In this document: positions 10,906 to 23,235 of the stretch, piece by piece
How the letters are laid out: every line of letters starts with the position of its first letter
How positions within the stretch are numbered: the first letter of the stretch is position 1
Translations under genes and position numbers: made by a program
Origin: Phocoena phocoena
Lineage: Eukaryota > Chordata > Mammalia > Artiodactyla > Phocoenidae
Length of the DNA stretch: 64,000 nt
Direction of reading: 5' to 3'
Assembly: GCF_963924675.1 (NCBI RefSeq)
Contig: NC_089226.1
Coordinates: forward strand, 52,407,124-52,471,123
Notes under the pieces: model-generated
The model's database searches: none
The model's input: only the letters and a program-made list of their open reading frames with translations
What the model was told of the DNA's origin: nothing

Positions 10906-11299
10906 AGCAATTGGAAGACAGTATCTCAGGGCAAGTAGTAGCACTATGCCTACATTTTCTTACTTAGGGCCATGAAGAATAGTATATTTCAGAAATACCA
11001 TATAACAAATAAGTGGGGGTTAAGAACAACCTATACAGAGCCTGAACTTTCATCTCCACATCGAGGAATTCAAGTCGCATTCTGAAAGCTCAGTTTCCTT
11101 TGGCTTGTCTATCAGAGACAATACTCACAAATTACCATCAGGAAAAGCTGAAAAGATTCTCCTGTCCTCTTTCTTGCCCATATATTTAAGGTTGTGTATC
11201 AACCACTGAAGAGCAGTGCACTTTACAGAATACAGCATGGAGGAAAGTTTTTCTTCCTTGACCTTTACTTCTTTCTGAAAATAGCTTGTCACCTTGTAT

Positions 11300-11540
11300 C
11301 TTTCTTTCAGTAACCAGGAGAGAGCAAAGAATCATATATGAGCTCAGAGGAGGGCAGTGGGGGAGTTCAGAGAGAGCCTTTAAACTGCATGTTCTTTGGG
11401 CTTCACATTGAGAGATGAGGAGAAATTGGAGGGGTTTGAATAAAGGTATGACATGATATAGCTTACCTTTTACAAGGATTATAGAGTTGCGCTATGGAAA
11501 ATGGACTTTAGAGCGACAGGGATACTAGGGATACTAGCTA
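11300..11540 (-). repeat. L2 LINE fragment, antisense
   Basis: Blocks 'tatgacatgatatagcttac' and 'acaaggattatagagttgcg' correspond to the complement of the L2 region encoding 'gatctttctaaaatgc...gatcatgtcact'. Confidence 0.55.
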
Positions 11541-11824
11541 GAAGGCTACTACAAAGCTCTGGGCAAGAGACAGTGCTGACCTGCCAGATTCCACAGGGGG
11601 TGGTAGCAGAGATGCTGGTATGGGGGGTCTTTCCACTCTTCTCTAAGCTTTAGGAATTTGGAAAGCCACACACAGCCACTTCCTTCTTGTAGCCTGGTTA
11701 TATGACTCTGCAGGGGTAATAAACCCCAAATGTACTTAAACACTTGAATTGAGGGTGGGGTAGGAAAAGGGGGAAATCGTCAGGAGAAAAGTCAGTATTT
11801 GAAAATGATTTGCCCACTACAGCA

Positions 11825-11940
11825 ATATGCTCGCTGAAGGCAGGTAACTTGCCTATTGTATTTCTATTGTTTCTCCAGTACTTGGCATGTGGTAGACATT
11901 CAATAGATACTTGCTAAATGAAGAACAAATGGTTCAGAGT
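11825..11940 (+). repeat. L2 LINE 3' end
   Basis: In order: 'ctgaaggcaggtaacttgcc', 'agtacttggcatgtggtaga', 'attcaatagatacttgctaa'. Confidence 0.7.
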
Positions 11941-12844
11941 GCCATGTGGAAGCAAACTATTTATCAACAGAAAAGATATATAGTCTAAATTAACTTCATG
12001 TCTCTTGGCTTCTGGTTGAATTTTGTTGTTGTTCAATATTGTTTTACAACTCATTCAGTCATATCAAAGGTCAGATTAAATTGGCTGTGAATAAGAAAGA
12101 AATTTCTGAAATTCATGGGCCCAAGATGTCTGATTATTTAAGAAATATGATTATTAGAAGTGAATATTTGTTGAAGGGGAGTGGTGCCTATCCGGAGTTC
12201 TGCTGAAATACCCTTTCTATCCATCCTGCCATTATCATGGTTGGAGTTTAAATTTTCAGGTAAAAATACTAAGTATCATAATGCATTGTTTATTTTGCTG
12301 GGGCAATTCAGTGATTACATAAAGAGAAATCTCTTCCTTGTTAGTATACTTCTCTCTTAGGTTATTTGTGGCATTTGGGATTCTAGATAGAGAGGATATT
12401 GGTGTGAATTTAAGACACCTTTTTGATGAAGTCCAATATTTTTATAATCTATGAAATATAGCTCAAAAATAACAGTTAATGACAATGTGGAAAGATATTT
12501 GGATAGAAAGGTTTATTAAGCAGTTTCATTATTTATGGATACTGCATAAATTTTTATAGCTTAAATAGAGATCATTGTTATTCTTTTTATTCTTTCTCCT
12601 ATATATGATGTGCTGGTTCCTCTCCATGTGAGAATGTTAACGTGATTGTAACTTAAGATCTCAGAAAAGGGTTTCTATTTTATTGATCTCTGCTTTAAAA
12701 TGATTTCATGACTTACGTTTTCTTTTGGGAAATGACCCATGAGGATTAGACATAATTGGTACACTTCATGTTTATTTTCTGAATTGATCATACATTCTAA
12801 TTAATTCAGGGGTATCTATGCTTTTTAAATAACTCATTGTGGAA
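11941..12844. other. Unassigned AT-rich DNA
   Basis: About 0.9 kb without a recognised repeat or plausible exon. Confidence 0.4.
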
Positions 12845-13080
12845 AGCAGTGACCCACATGGAATGCAGGCTTTCAGTTCAGTGACATAAGGTAAAGTCCC
12901 AACCCCGCCATTTACTAACTAGGTGACCTTGAACAAGCCATTTTCCATCTGAGTTTCTCAGTCTGTTAGACAGAGAAAATAAGGCCTACAATGCAAGGTT
13001 GCTCTGAGGCATATAAGTAAGATGATCTTAACACATAGTAGGCACAGAGTAAGTTCTGTGCTCATCACTTTCAACAGAGA
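12845..13080 (+). repeat. MIR SINE
   Basis: In order: 'gccatttactaactaggtga', 'tgagtttctcagtctgttag', 'acacatagtaggcacagagt'. A nearly complete copy. Confidence 0.75.
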
Positions 13081-13329
13081 ATCGTTGGATGGTATTTCAG
13101 GACCATTCCACCTATTTATATAAAAATCTATACCTCACTTTAGATCTGAGACGGCATCCTCCAGGGCTTGATGTCCTCTCACATCGGCCCAAATTTCGAG
13201 CCATTTGACAAGTTATGCTTTTTGAGTTTGTGATTTGACATTTTATTGTTTCCTTGTTCTATTGAAAATAATGTTGCTGGATTTTCCTCTGTAGTTTGTC
13301 CTTTTGACCTTCTCAGAGTGTTTCAATGG

Positions 13330-13500
13330 AAGAGAATAGAGACAAAATGCCTTCATGCCACCACCTTAACCAGAAATCCAAATAGACCTGAATTTCAATT
13401 CTGGCTTTACCCTGGATTATCTGCATTTGCACTGGCATAAGTTATAAGATCTGAATCTCAGTTTTCTCGTCTGTATTCTGAAGGTAACCACATTTATCTT
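13330..13500 (+). repeat. MIR SINE
   Basis: Blocks 'gacctgaatttcaattctgg' and 'tctcagttttctcgtctgta' match the MIR 5' and core regions. Confidence 0.6.
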
Positions 13501-13734
13501 AGCCTTTAGTGAAGAGTACAGATGCAGTGTACACAAACGCACCCACATTGCATATTTACAGTGTAGTAATTTCTCCGAAGCAGAATGAAGTGTTATCACA
13601 GAGGTAAAACTTCCCAAACTTCATCAAAACCCAGCAATTACAGAACTTCACAGTTGTCTTTGATCTCATCTACGTAAGGTTGGCTTCTAAAAGAACCTTA
13701 CTGTTTTAGAAAAACTGACTTTTCTCTAGCATAG

Positions 13735-13885
13735 CACCGTATACAAATATTTTTCACTATATTAATTCATTTGACACCTGGAAAAATGTTCTGGGGGAGG
13801 TTTATGCTCCATCTTTCAGGTGAGAAAACTTAGGTATAGAGAGGTTTAGCGAAGATCATACACTTGATAAGTGTCAGGGATCTGG
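13735..13885 (-). repeat. MIR SINE, antisense
   Basis: Blocks 'caggtgagaaaacttaggta' and 'cacttgataagtgtcaggga' are the complement of the MIR core. Confidence 0.55.
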
Positions 13886-14699
13886 GAGAGGAATTTTGTA
13901 TTTCTCTAACATGATTGTACTCTTTTGGCCATGCCACAGCTGGATTCACAGCTGGGATTTCACTAAGGCCCTTAGCAGATTTCCCAGTGAGAAAACATGA
14001 AGAAGTCTAGGGCTAAGAAATGCTTTTTTGACAACAGTATTAGGCATGTTGATTATTTTGTTCACATAAGGCTGCCAACCCTTGTAAGAAACCATTTACT
14101 GCAATCCTCTGTCTCCCCCATGACCTCTATAACTGCAGGACTTAGGAAGGTTCAAGAGAAACATCCTGAAATGCTGATTTTCAGTTTCATTATGTTTCTG
14201 GTAGTGTGAAATTTGGACTCTTTTCCTGCTCACCCAGTTGTGAGCATTTGCTGTCAAGTTTAGAAATTTGAATGAGCTTAGATGACGGTTCTATAATGTA
14301 AGCTCCTGTTCACAATCTCAATTCATTAGTGTTCAGTCAGCAGGGAATATTTATCACAGTGCCAGGTACAATGTACATTATCAATCAAACACAGAAGGAA
14401 AACAGGGATTACAATGTGAAAGAAAAAAATCAGAGCCCTCAGGAGACTGACAGAATTCTTTCTTTCTTTTTACATCCAGCTCCATCAAGCACGACTATAA
14501 TGCAAGAATAACAACTTTTCTTCCTCTCTTCCTCTCTTACTGTGTAAGAAAAATAAAACAAACTCATAAAACTATCCAACCTCTAGGAAAACTTTCTTGT
14601 CAGTTCAGATTTACTAATGTATAACATTTTATTTCCAGTTCAGATTAAATCAGCGCTACATTTACAAGCAATAGTTTTGAACTCACAAAAGAAGCAGAT
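13886..14699. other. Unassigned unique DNA
   Basis: Open frames at 13,997-14,209 and 14,329-14,511 have no splice sites or similarity that I can recognise. Confidence 0.4.
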
Positions 14700-14835
14700 A
14701 ATAATATCTACTATTTATGTAGCATTTGAATATTTATTGGGACTTTTTTCAAATATTTTGATTCAAAAGATTCATGTGAAATAGATGCTATTAAAATTCC
14801 AGTGTAATGTCATTGAAGCCAGGGCTCAGTTAGCT
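14700..14835 (-). repeat. MIR-like repeat, antisense
   Basis: Starts 'tactatttatgtagcatttg' and continues 'ttgattcaaaagattcatgt', then 'tgaagccagggctcagttag'. It is poorly conserved. Confidence 0.35.
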
Positions 14836-15039
14836 CAAGTTCAAGCAAGAAGTGAGAAATTTGGAGCCATTCAGTGGCTGTATTTTCTGTTTTCCTACAC
14901 CGTATATCCCAGTTCACAGTCTTTTCCTGCTAAACAAGTAATTCCTGATTCTATTCATCGTGGATTTCCATCTGGAAACTGAGGTCTGTAAATGAATGGA
15001 AAGAATCTAAATTGTCTTTTTCTTTATTTGGTTTATATT

Positions 15040-15190
15040 TAAGGAATATTTTTAATATTCCAGGCACTGTGTAATCCTTTGAGTGTAATCTGTCATTATC
15101 TACATTTTATAGTTGAGAAAAGTAGGTCCACAAAAGTTCATGCGCCCATAGCCCTGCTGCAAGTGAATGGTAAGACCTGGATACACACAC
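15040..15190 (-). repeat. MIR SINE, antisense
   Basis: In order: 'aatattccaggcactgtgta', 'ttatctacattttatagttg', 'agccctgctgcaagtgaatg'. Confidence 0.6.
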
Positions 15191-15424
15191 AGGCAGCTGG
15201 CTGCCTACGTTTTCACCACTGCCTTCCCCAGTCTCCCCGCTGCCGCCCATCCACGTGTGTTTTCATCACACCAAACTTCTTTGTCACCAGGAAGATGAAG
15301 AAAAAGGCAAGCCCCCCTGACAGTGAGGGGATCAGTGTCCGATGTAAAGTGTTAAGATTTTCATATTTCCTGTGTAGTGCTGCCGTTTCATGGGGTTGAA
15401 TACAAAACTTCCTGAATCTGAGAA

Positions 15425-15610
15425 AAAATTTGAAAAACAATCCCACTTCCAGAAAAACACCACAATTGTTCCCAAACTGTGCAATGCATTAAAATTATTT
15501 GGGTGCTTTTTGCAATACACATTTCTAGGCTTTATTCCTGATCTACAACTCTAGATGTAGGGCTTGGGAATCTTGATGTTTAAACAGCTGCACAAATAGT
15601 GTTCCTATAG
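15425..15610. repeat. MER5-like hAT-Charlie MITE
   Basis: The middle reads 'attatttgggtgctttttgc', then 'ctacaactctagatgtaggg', then 'cttgatgtttaaacagctgc', following the order of the MER5A consensus. Ends are degraded. Confidence 0.5.
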
Positions 15611-15779
15611 GGTGATCAAATTTTTACAGAGCCAACACAGGATATAGTCATATCATACCAAAAAATAAATAACAATAGTATACATATAACTATATATGTA
15701 AGCATTTTTACTTTAACACACATATATATATATAAATTATTTATTTGAAATTATATATTATTCTGTATATTTGCCTGTG

Positions 15780-16260
15780 ACAGTTTGAAATCATAGTGGA
15801 GTAACCCTAGTTCAGGCGTACAAAATGGAGTCAGGCGGCCATTGCAGATTTGGTCTCAAACATGTTTCCACACCGCTGAGAACTTGAACTTTCTGAGCTG
15901 TACCAAACTCCCAAGGATGCCATCAACACTTTTAGAACAACACCTGCTAGCTACAGCCTTATGCTTTCAAAGTTCTCCCCTTGCAACTATGTAACCATTT
16001 TAGACCCCAGCCAATTCTTGCTTAACAAGTACCCTTACTTCTTGCCAGCTTCAGTCGTAGTTCTTGACAAACAACTTATGTGGCCTTGCAGTTTTTGCCT
16101 TTAGAAGCTCCCTCCATTTTGCAGTCTAAAGGAACATAATTCAAGTGCTTCTTGAATCTGTGTTTCCTGGACTGTAGTGCTAACAAATCCAGATAAACAC
16201 CTCTTTATCTTAAGTCTTCATTTCTGAAATGTTGTTAATATTGCTTTCTATTACATAAAT
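15780..16260 (+). mobile_element. Possible ERV-type solo LTR, family not named
   Basis: A block of higher complexity with LTR-like organisation. It opens near 'tgacagtttgaaatcatagt', contains 'aatggagtcaggcggccatt' and 'gaagctccctccattttgca', and has an A-rich 'ccagataaacacctctttat' near its end that could be the polyadenylation region. No reading frames and no partner LTR are visible. It could equally be another repeat type. Confidence 0.35.
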
Positions 16261-16829
16261 GCTATTAATTAAACAAAACAACTATAGAATTATAACAGTG
16301 GAAATTGGTAGTAATTAAGAGTATGACTAGTTAACCAAATAATGTGCATGAGAAAAACATAATATTATTTTCGTGTTTCTTTCTGTCTTCTGATACAGCG
16401 ATTTATTTTAACTCTTTTTCACTCTGTATTGGAATTTTAACTTTCGTAGTCTCCATTACTGTGTACTTTTAAATTACATAAATGTACATAGGTGTAAGAG
16501 TTCTTAAAAGGAGAGCAGTCATAAAGGCCTGTAAAGTAAAGTAAATATCATTATATTGATAAAACTACAGTCTCTGAGACATCTTTCTTTCATTTAATGT
16601 GATGGTAAAACTGACTGCAGTCAAATGTAAAATCCACTTCGATGTGCTGTTCTGTTTTTATCAAGACCACATTATAGCGATACCTGGTATGATTCCACTG
16701 TGATGATATCAAACTAAATATCCTCTAAAAACATGTGAACATGGAGTAGTTAGGATTTTACTAACAGTAGACTTTTTGACTTGTAGGAATTAGTTTCCCT
16801 GGTCTCCAGAAGTATCCATCCACTTTGTA
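16261..16829. other. Unassigned AT-rich DNA
   Basis: No named repeat or plausible exon recognised. Confidence 0.4.
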
Positions 16830-19141
16830 CAGGCGTACTTTGGAGATATTGCCAGTTTGATTCCAGAGCACCCAGTAAAGCAAATATCACAATAAATTGG
16901 GTCACACTAATTTTTTTTTGTTTCCTGGTGCATATAAATAAGATTTATGTTTACAGTGTAACATAGTCTAAGTGTGCAAGAGCTTTATGTTTCAAAAATT
17001 AATATACCTTAATTAAATATACTTTATTGCTGAAAAATGCTGTCATCTGAACCTTCAGTGAGTTGTAATCTGTTTGCTTGTAGAGGGTGTTGCCTTGATG
17101 TTGATGGCTGCTGACTGATCAGGGTGGTGGTTGCTGATGGTAGAGGTGGCTTTGGCAATTTCTTAAAATAAGACAGTAATGAAGTTTGCCACCTCAGTTG
17201 ACCCCTTCTTTCATAAACGATTTCTCTGTAGCATGCAGTGCTGTTTGGTAGCATTTTACCCACAGTAGAACTTCTTTCAAAATTGGAGTCAGTCCTCTCA
17301 AACCCTACTGCTGCTGTATCAACTAAGTTTATATAACATTCTAAATCTTTTGTTGGCATTTCAGTAATCTTCACACATCTTCAACAGGCGTCGATTTCAT
17401 CAGCAGCTCCTCATGTGTTAAAGTCTCATGATGAGATTGTAGCAATACAGTCACATCTTCAGGATCCACTTCTAATTCTAGGTCTCTTGCCATTTCCACC
17501 ACATATGCAGTTACTTCCTCCACTGAAGTCTTGAACCCCTCAAGGTCATCCATGAAAGTTGGAATCGACTTCTTCCAAACTCCTGATAATATTGATATTT
17601 TGACTACTTCCCATGAATCAAGAATGTTCTCAATGGCATCTAGAATGGTGAATCTTTTCCAGGAGGTTTTCAGTTGAATTGGCCTAGATCCATCAGAGGA
17701 CTCACTAGCTGTGGCAGCTATAGCCTTAGGAACTGTGTTTCTTAAATAATAAGACTTGAAAGTTGAAATTACTCCCTGATCTAAGGACTACAGAATGGAT
17801 GTCATCTTAGCAGGCATGAAAACATTAATTTCATCGTAGATATCTATCAGAGCTCACGGGTGACCAGGTGTATTCTCAATAAGTAATCATATTTTGCAAG
17901 GTACCTTTTTTCTAAGAAGTAGTTCTCAACAGTGGGTTTAATATATTCAGTAAACCATTTTGTAAACAGATGTACTGTCATCCAGGCTTTGTTGTTGTGT
18001 TTATAGAGTGCAGGCAGAATAGATTTAGCATAATTCTTAAGGGTCATAGGATTTTGGGAATGGTAAATGAGCATTGGCTTCAACTTAAAGTCACCAGCTG
18101 CATTAGCCCCTAGGAAGAGAGTCAGCTGGTCCTTTGAAGCCAGGCATTGACTTCTCTTCTCTAGCTATAAGTCTTACGAGGCATCTTTTTTCAATATAGG
18201 GCTGTTTCATCTACATTGAAAATCATTAATTATCTCAGCTAGATCTTCTGGATAACTTGCTGCAGCTTCTACATCATCACTTGCTATTTCCACTTGCTCC
18301 TTTTTTTATGGGGATGGATTTTTTCCTTAAACCTTGTGGACCAAACTCTGCTAGCTTCAAACTCTTCTTCTGCAACTTCCTTGCCTCTCTCAGTCTTCAT
18401 GGAATTGAAGACACTTAGGGCCTTGCTCTGGACTAGGCTTTGGCTTAAGGGAATGTTGTGGCTGGTTTGATCTTCTCTCCAGACCACTAAAACTTGCTCC
18501 CTATCAGCAATAAGGCTGTTTCAGTTTCTTCTCATTCCTATGTTCCCTGGAGTAGTACTTTTAATTTCCTTCAATGACTTTTCCTTTGCATTTACAACTT
18601 GGATACGTTTGGTACAAGAGGACTAGCTTTTGTCCTCTCTCAGCTTTCAATGTACCTTCTTCACTAAGCTTCATCCTTTCCAGGGTTCGATTTAAAATGA
18701 AAGACATGGGACCCTTCCTTTCATTTGTACATTTAGAGGCCATTGTTAGGTTATTAATTGACCTAATTTCAATATAGCTTTGTCTCAAGGAATAGGAAGG
18801 CCCTAGGAGAGGGAGACAGACTAGTGGAACAGTCAGAACACACACATTTATTGATAAAGTTTGCCATTTTCTACATGCGTGGCTCATGACACCCCAAAAA
18901 GTTATGATAGTAACATCAAAGATCGCTGATCTCAGATGACTATAACAAATATCATAATAATTTAAAAGTTTGAAATACTGTGAGAATTACCAAACTGGGA
19001 CATACAGATTAGATGGACGCAAATGCTATTGGAAAAATGATGTTGATAGACTTGATCGATGCAGGGTTGCCACAAACCTTCAATTTGTAAAAAACAGTAT
19101 CTGCACAGATAAAGCAATGCTTAATAAGATGAAGCGTGCCC
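16830..19141 (-). mobile_element. Tigger1 DNA transposon (Tc1/mariner superfamily, pogo group), near full length, dead
   Basis: The left terminus (caggcgtactttggagatat) is preceded by TA at 16,828-16,829, the target dinucleotide of this superfamily. The right end (cacagataaagcaatgcttaataagatgaagcgtgccc region, 19,105-19,141) is the degenerate inverted terminal repeat. The roughly 2.3 kb length is close to a complete Tigger1. The transposase runs on the minus strand and is broken into several pieces (separate entry). The left 190 bases are matched, in the same orientation, by a shorter fragment at 47,876. Divergence looks like that of a transposon inactive since early placental mammals. Confidence 0.85.
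17024..18742 (-). pseudogene. Tigger1 transposase pseudogene
   Basis: The protein once cut and pasted the transposon. It has an N-terminal helix-turn-helix DNA-binding region of the CENP-B/pogo type and a DDE/D catalytic domain. The start codon is near 18,742; the first residues are MASKCTNERKGPMSFILN. The HTH region lies at about 18,570-18,740. A catalytic-domain segment is open at 17,847-18,083 (KPMLIYHSQNPMTLKNYAKS), but the frame is lost just where the conserved DN-containing motif should follow. The C-terminal part is open at 17,371-17,553 (acidic, VEEVTAYVVEMARDLELEVD) and 17,024-17,374. Stops and frameshifts separate all of these pieces, so no transposase can be made. Related domesticated genes (TIGD, JRK, CENPB) exist in mammals, but nothing here suggests domestication. 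Confidence 0.85.
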
Positions 19142-20580
19142 ATATTTAAAGGCTTATTTTGATAAACCATGTTTATCAGTCAGATCTTTTGCTTTGTATA
19201 CATTCATCATAGAGGCTGTCCACATCGAAAAGTATTCATTTTTTTTAACATCTCTATTGGAGTACAGTTGCTCTAAGTTGCTGTGTTACTTGCTGCTGTG
19301 TAACAGTGAATCAGCTATATGTATACATATATCCCCATATCACCTCCCTCTTGCATCTCCCTCTCACCCTCCCTATTCCACCCCTCTAGGTGGTCACAAA
19401 GCACCGAGCTGATCTCCCTGTGCTATGCGGCTGCTTCCCACTAGCTAGCTCCTTTACATTTGGTAGTGTGTATATGTCAATGCCACTCTCTCACTTCGTC
19501 CCAGCTTACCCTTCCCTCTCCCTGTGTCCTTAAGTCCACTCTCTACATCTGCGTCTTTATTCCTGTCCTGCCTCCAAGTTCTTCAGAACCCTTTTTTTTT
19601 TTTTTTAAGATTCCATATATATATGTTAGCATACGGTATTTGTTTTTCTCCTTCTGACTTACTTCACTCTGTATGACAGATTCTAGGTCCATCCACCTCA
19701 CTACAAATAACTCAGTTTTCTTCCTTTGTATGGCTGAGTAATATTCCATTGTATATAGGTGCCACATCTTCTCTATCCATTCATCTATGGATGTACACTT
19801 AGGTTGCTTCCATGTCCTGGCTGTTGTAGTGCTGCAGTGAACATTGTGGTACATGACTCTTTTTGAATTATGGTTTTCTCAGGGTGTATACCCAGTATTG
19901 GGATTGCTGGGTCGTATGGTAGTTCTGTTTTTAGTTTTTTTAAGGAACCTCCATACTGTTCTCCATAGTGGCTGTATCAATTTACATTCCTACCAACAGT
20001 GCTAGAGGGTTCCCTTCTCTCCACACCCTCTCCAGCATTTATTGTTTGCAGATTTTTGATGATGTCCATTCTGACAAGTGTGAGGTGATACCTCATTGTG
20101 GTTTTGATTTGCATTTCTCTAATGATTTGTGATGTTGAGCATCCTTTCATGTGTTTGTTGACAATCTGTCGCCTATGCAGAAGTGTCTATTTTGGTGTTC
20201 TGCCCATTTTTGGACTGGTTTGTTTGTTTGTTTTGATACTGAGCTACATAAGCTGCATCTATATTTGGGAGATTAATCCTTTGTCAGTTGCTTCATTTGC
20301 AAATATTTTCTCCTATTCTGAGGGTTGTCTCTTCATCTTGTTTATGGTTTCCCTTGCTATGAAAAAGCTTTTAAGTTTCATTAGGTCCCATTTCTTTATT
20401 TTTGTTTTTATTTCCATTTCTCTAGGAGGTGGGTCAAAAAGGATCTTTCTGTGATTTATCTCATAGAGTGTTCTGTCTATGTTTCCTTCTAAGAGATTTA
20501 GGTGTCTGCCCTTACATTTAGGTCTTTAATCAATTTTGAGTTTATTTTTGTATGTGGTTTCAGAGAGTGTTCTAATTTCA

Positions 20581-20790
20581 TTTTTTTTTTTTTTTTTTAC
20601 GGTACGCGGGCCTCTCACTGTTGTGGCCTCTCCTGTTGCGGAGCCTAGGCTCCGGATGTGCAGGCTCAGCGGCCATGGCTCACGGGCCTAGCCGCTCCGC
20701 GGCATGTGGAATCTTCCTGGACTGGGGCACGAACCCGTGTCCCCTGCATCGGCAGGTGGACTCTCAACCGCTGTGCCACCAGGGAAGCCC
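20581..20790 (-). mobile_element. CHR-2-like tRNA-derived SINE inside L1 ORF2
   Basis: T run on the left (poly-A tail) and the complement of the SINE head (ccaccagggaagccc) on the right. The target-site duplication taatttcatttttt is present at 20,573-20,586 and 20,793-20,806. It is younger than the L1 it interrupts. Confidence 0.95.
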
Positions 20791-22900
20791 CTTAATTTCA
20801 TTTTTTAAATGTAGCTGTCCAGTTTTCCCAGCACCACTTATTGAATAGGATGTCTTTTCTCCATTGTATATTCTTGCCTCCTTTATCAAAGATCAGGTGA
20901 CCATTGTGTGTAGGTTTATCGCTGGGCTTTCTATCCTGTGCCATTGATCTATATTTCTGTTTTTGTGCCAGTACCATACTGTCTTGATTACTGTAGCTTT
21001 GTAATATAGTGTGAAGTCAGGAAGCCTGATTCCTCCAGCTCCATTTTTCTTTCTCAAGATTGGTTTAGCTATTCAGGGTCTTTTGCGTTTCCATACAAAT
21101 TGTAAAATTTTTTTGTTCTAGTTCTGTGAAAAATGCCATTGGTAGTTTGATAGGGATTGCACTGAATCTGTAGATTGCTTTAGGTAGTATAGTCATTTTC
21201 ACAATGTTGATTCTTCCAATTCAAGAGCATGATATATCTTTCCATCTGTTTGTATCTTCTTTAATTTCTTTCATCAGTGTCTTACAGTTTTCTGCATACA
21301 GCTCTTTTGTCTCCTTACGTAGGTTTATTCCTTGATATTTTATTCTTTTTGTTGTAGTGATAAATGGGAGTGTTTCCTTAATCTCTCCTTCAGATTTCTC
21401 ATCATTAGTGTATAGGAATACCAGAGATTTCTGTGCATTAATTTTGCATCCTGATACTTTACCAAATTCATTGATTAGCTCTAGTAGTTTTCTGGTAGCA
21501 TCTTTAGGATTCTCTATGTATAGTATCATGTCATCTGCAGACAGTGACAGCTTTGCTTCTTCTTTTCCAATTTGGGTTCTTTTTATTTCTTTTTCTTCTC
21601 TGATTGCTCTGGCTAAAACTTCCAAAACTATGTTTCATAATAGTGGTGAGAGTGGGCAACCTTGTCTTATTCCTGATCTTAGTGTTAATGGTTTCAGTTT
21701 TTCACCATTGAGAATGATGCTGGCTGTGGGTTTGTCATATATGGCCTGTATTATGTTGAGGTAGGTTCCCTCTGTGCCTACTTTCTGGAGAGTTTTTATC
21801 ATAAATGTGTGTTGAATTTTGTCGAAAGCTTTTTCTGCATCTATTGAGATTACCATATGGTTTTTATCCTTCAATTTGTTAATATGGTGTATCACGTTGA
21901 TTGATTTGCGTATATTGAAGAATCCTTGCATTCCTGGGATAAACCCCACTTGTTCATGGTGTATGATCCTTTTAATGTGCTGTTGGATTCTGTTTGCTAG
22001 TATTTTGTTGAGGAATTTTGCATCTATGTTCATCAGTGATATTGGCCTCTAGTTTTCTTTTTTGTGACATCTTTGTCTGGCTTTTGTATCAGGGTGATGG
22101 TGGCCTCGTAGAATGAGTTTGGGAGTGTTCCTCTCTCTGCTATATTTTGGAAGAGTTTGAGAAGGATAGGTGTTAGCTCTTCTCTAAATGTTTGATAGAA
22201 TTCACCTGTGAAGCAGTCTGGTCCTGGACTTTTGTTTGTTGGAAGATTTTTAATCACAGTTTCAATTTCAGTGCTCATGATTGATCTGTTCATATTTTCT
22301 ATTTCTTCCTGGTTCAGTCTCAGAAGGTTGTGCTTTTCTAGGAATGTGTCCATTTCTTCCAGGTTGTCCATTTTATTGGCATATAGTTGCTTGAAGTAAT
22401 CTCTCATGATCCTTTGTATTTCTCCAGTGTCAGCTGTTACTTCTCCTTTTTCATTCCTAATTCTGTTGATTTGAGTCTTCTCCCTTTTTTTCTTAATGAG
22501 TCTGGCTAGTTGTTTATCAGTTTTGTTTGTCTTCTCAAAGAACCAGCTTTAAGTTTGATTGATCTTTGCTATCATTTCCTTCATTTCTTTTTTATTTCTT
22601 TCTGCTCTGATATTTATGATATTTTCTCTTCTGCTAACTTGAGGGTTTATTTGTTTTTCTTTCTCTAATTTCTTTAGGTGTAAGGTTAGGTTGTTTATTT
22701 GAGATTTTTCTTGTTTCTTGAGGTAGGGTTGTATTGTTATAAACTTCCCTCCTAGAACTGCTTTTGCTGCATCCCATAGGTTTTGGGCTGTCATGTTTTC
22801 ATTGTCATTTGTTTCTAGGTATGTTTTCATTTCCCCTTTGATTTCTTCAGTGATCTCTTGGTTATTTAGTAGAGTATTGTTTAGCCTCCATGTGTTTGTG

Positions 22901-23235
22901 TTTTTTTTTTTTTGTTTTGTTTTTATAAATTTATTTATTTAATTTTAGTTTTCGCTGCGTTGGGTCTTCGTTGCTGCGCGCGGGCTTTTCTCTGGTTGAG
23001 GAGAGTGGGGCCACATCTCGTTGCAGTGCACGGGCTTCTCTTACTGTGGAGCACAGGCTCTAGGCACGCGGGCTTCAGTAGTTGTGGCTCGCAGGCTCTA
23101 GAGCACAGGCTCAGCAGTTGTGGCGCGCGGGATTAGTTGCTCCGCGGCATGTGGGATCTTCCCAGACCAGGGATCGAACCCCTGTCCGCTGCATTGGCAG
23201 GCGGATTCTTAACCACTGCGCCACCAGGGAAGCCC
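22901..23235 (-). mobile_element. Longer tRNA-derived SINE variant (about 335 bp) inside L1 ORF2
   Basis: It shares the head and tRNA-like region with the other SINEs (ccactgcgccaccagggaag). The rest is different and longer, with 'gttgggtcttcgttgctgcg' and a 'ttataaatttatttatttaa' tail region. This resembles the CHR-1 or CHRL type rather than the 210 bp CHR-2 type. The target duplication tgtttgtgtttttt flanks it at 22,893-22,906 and 23,236-23,249. Confidence 0.9.
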
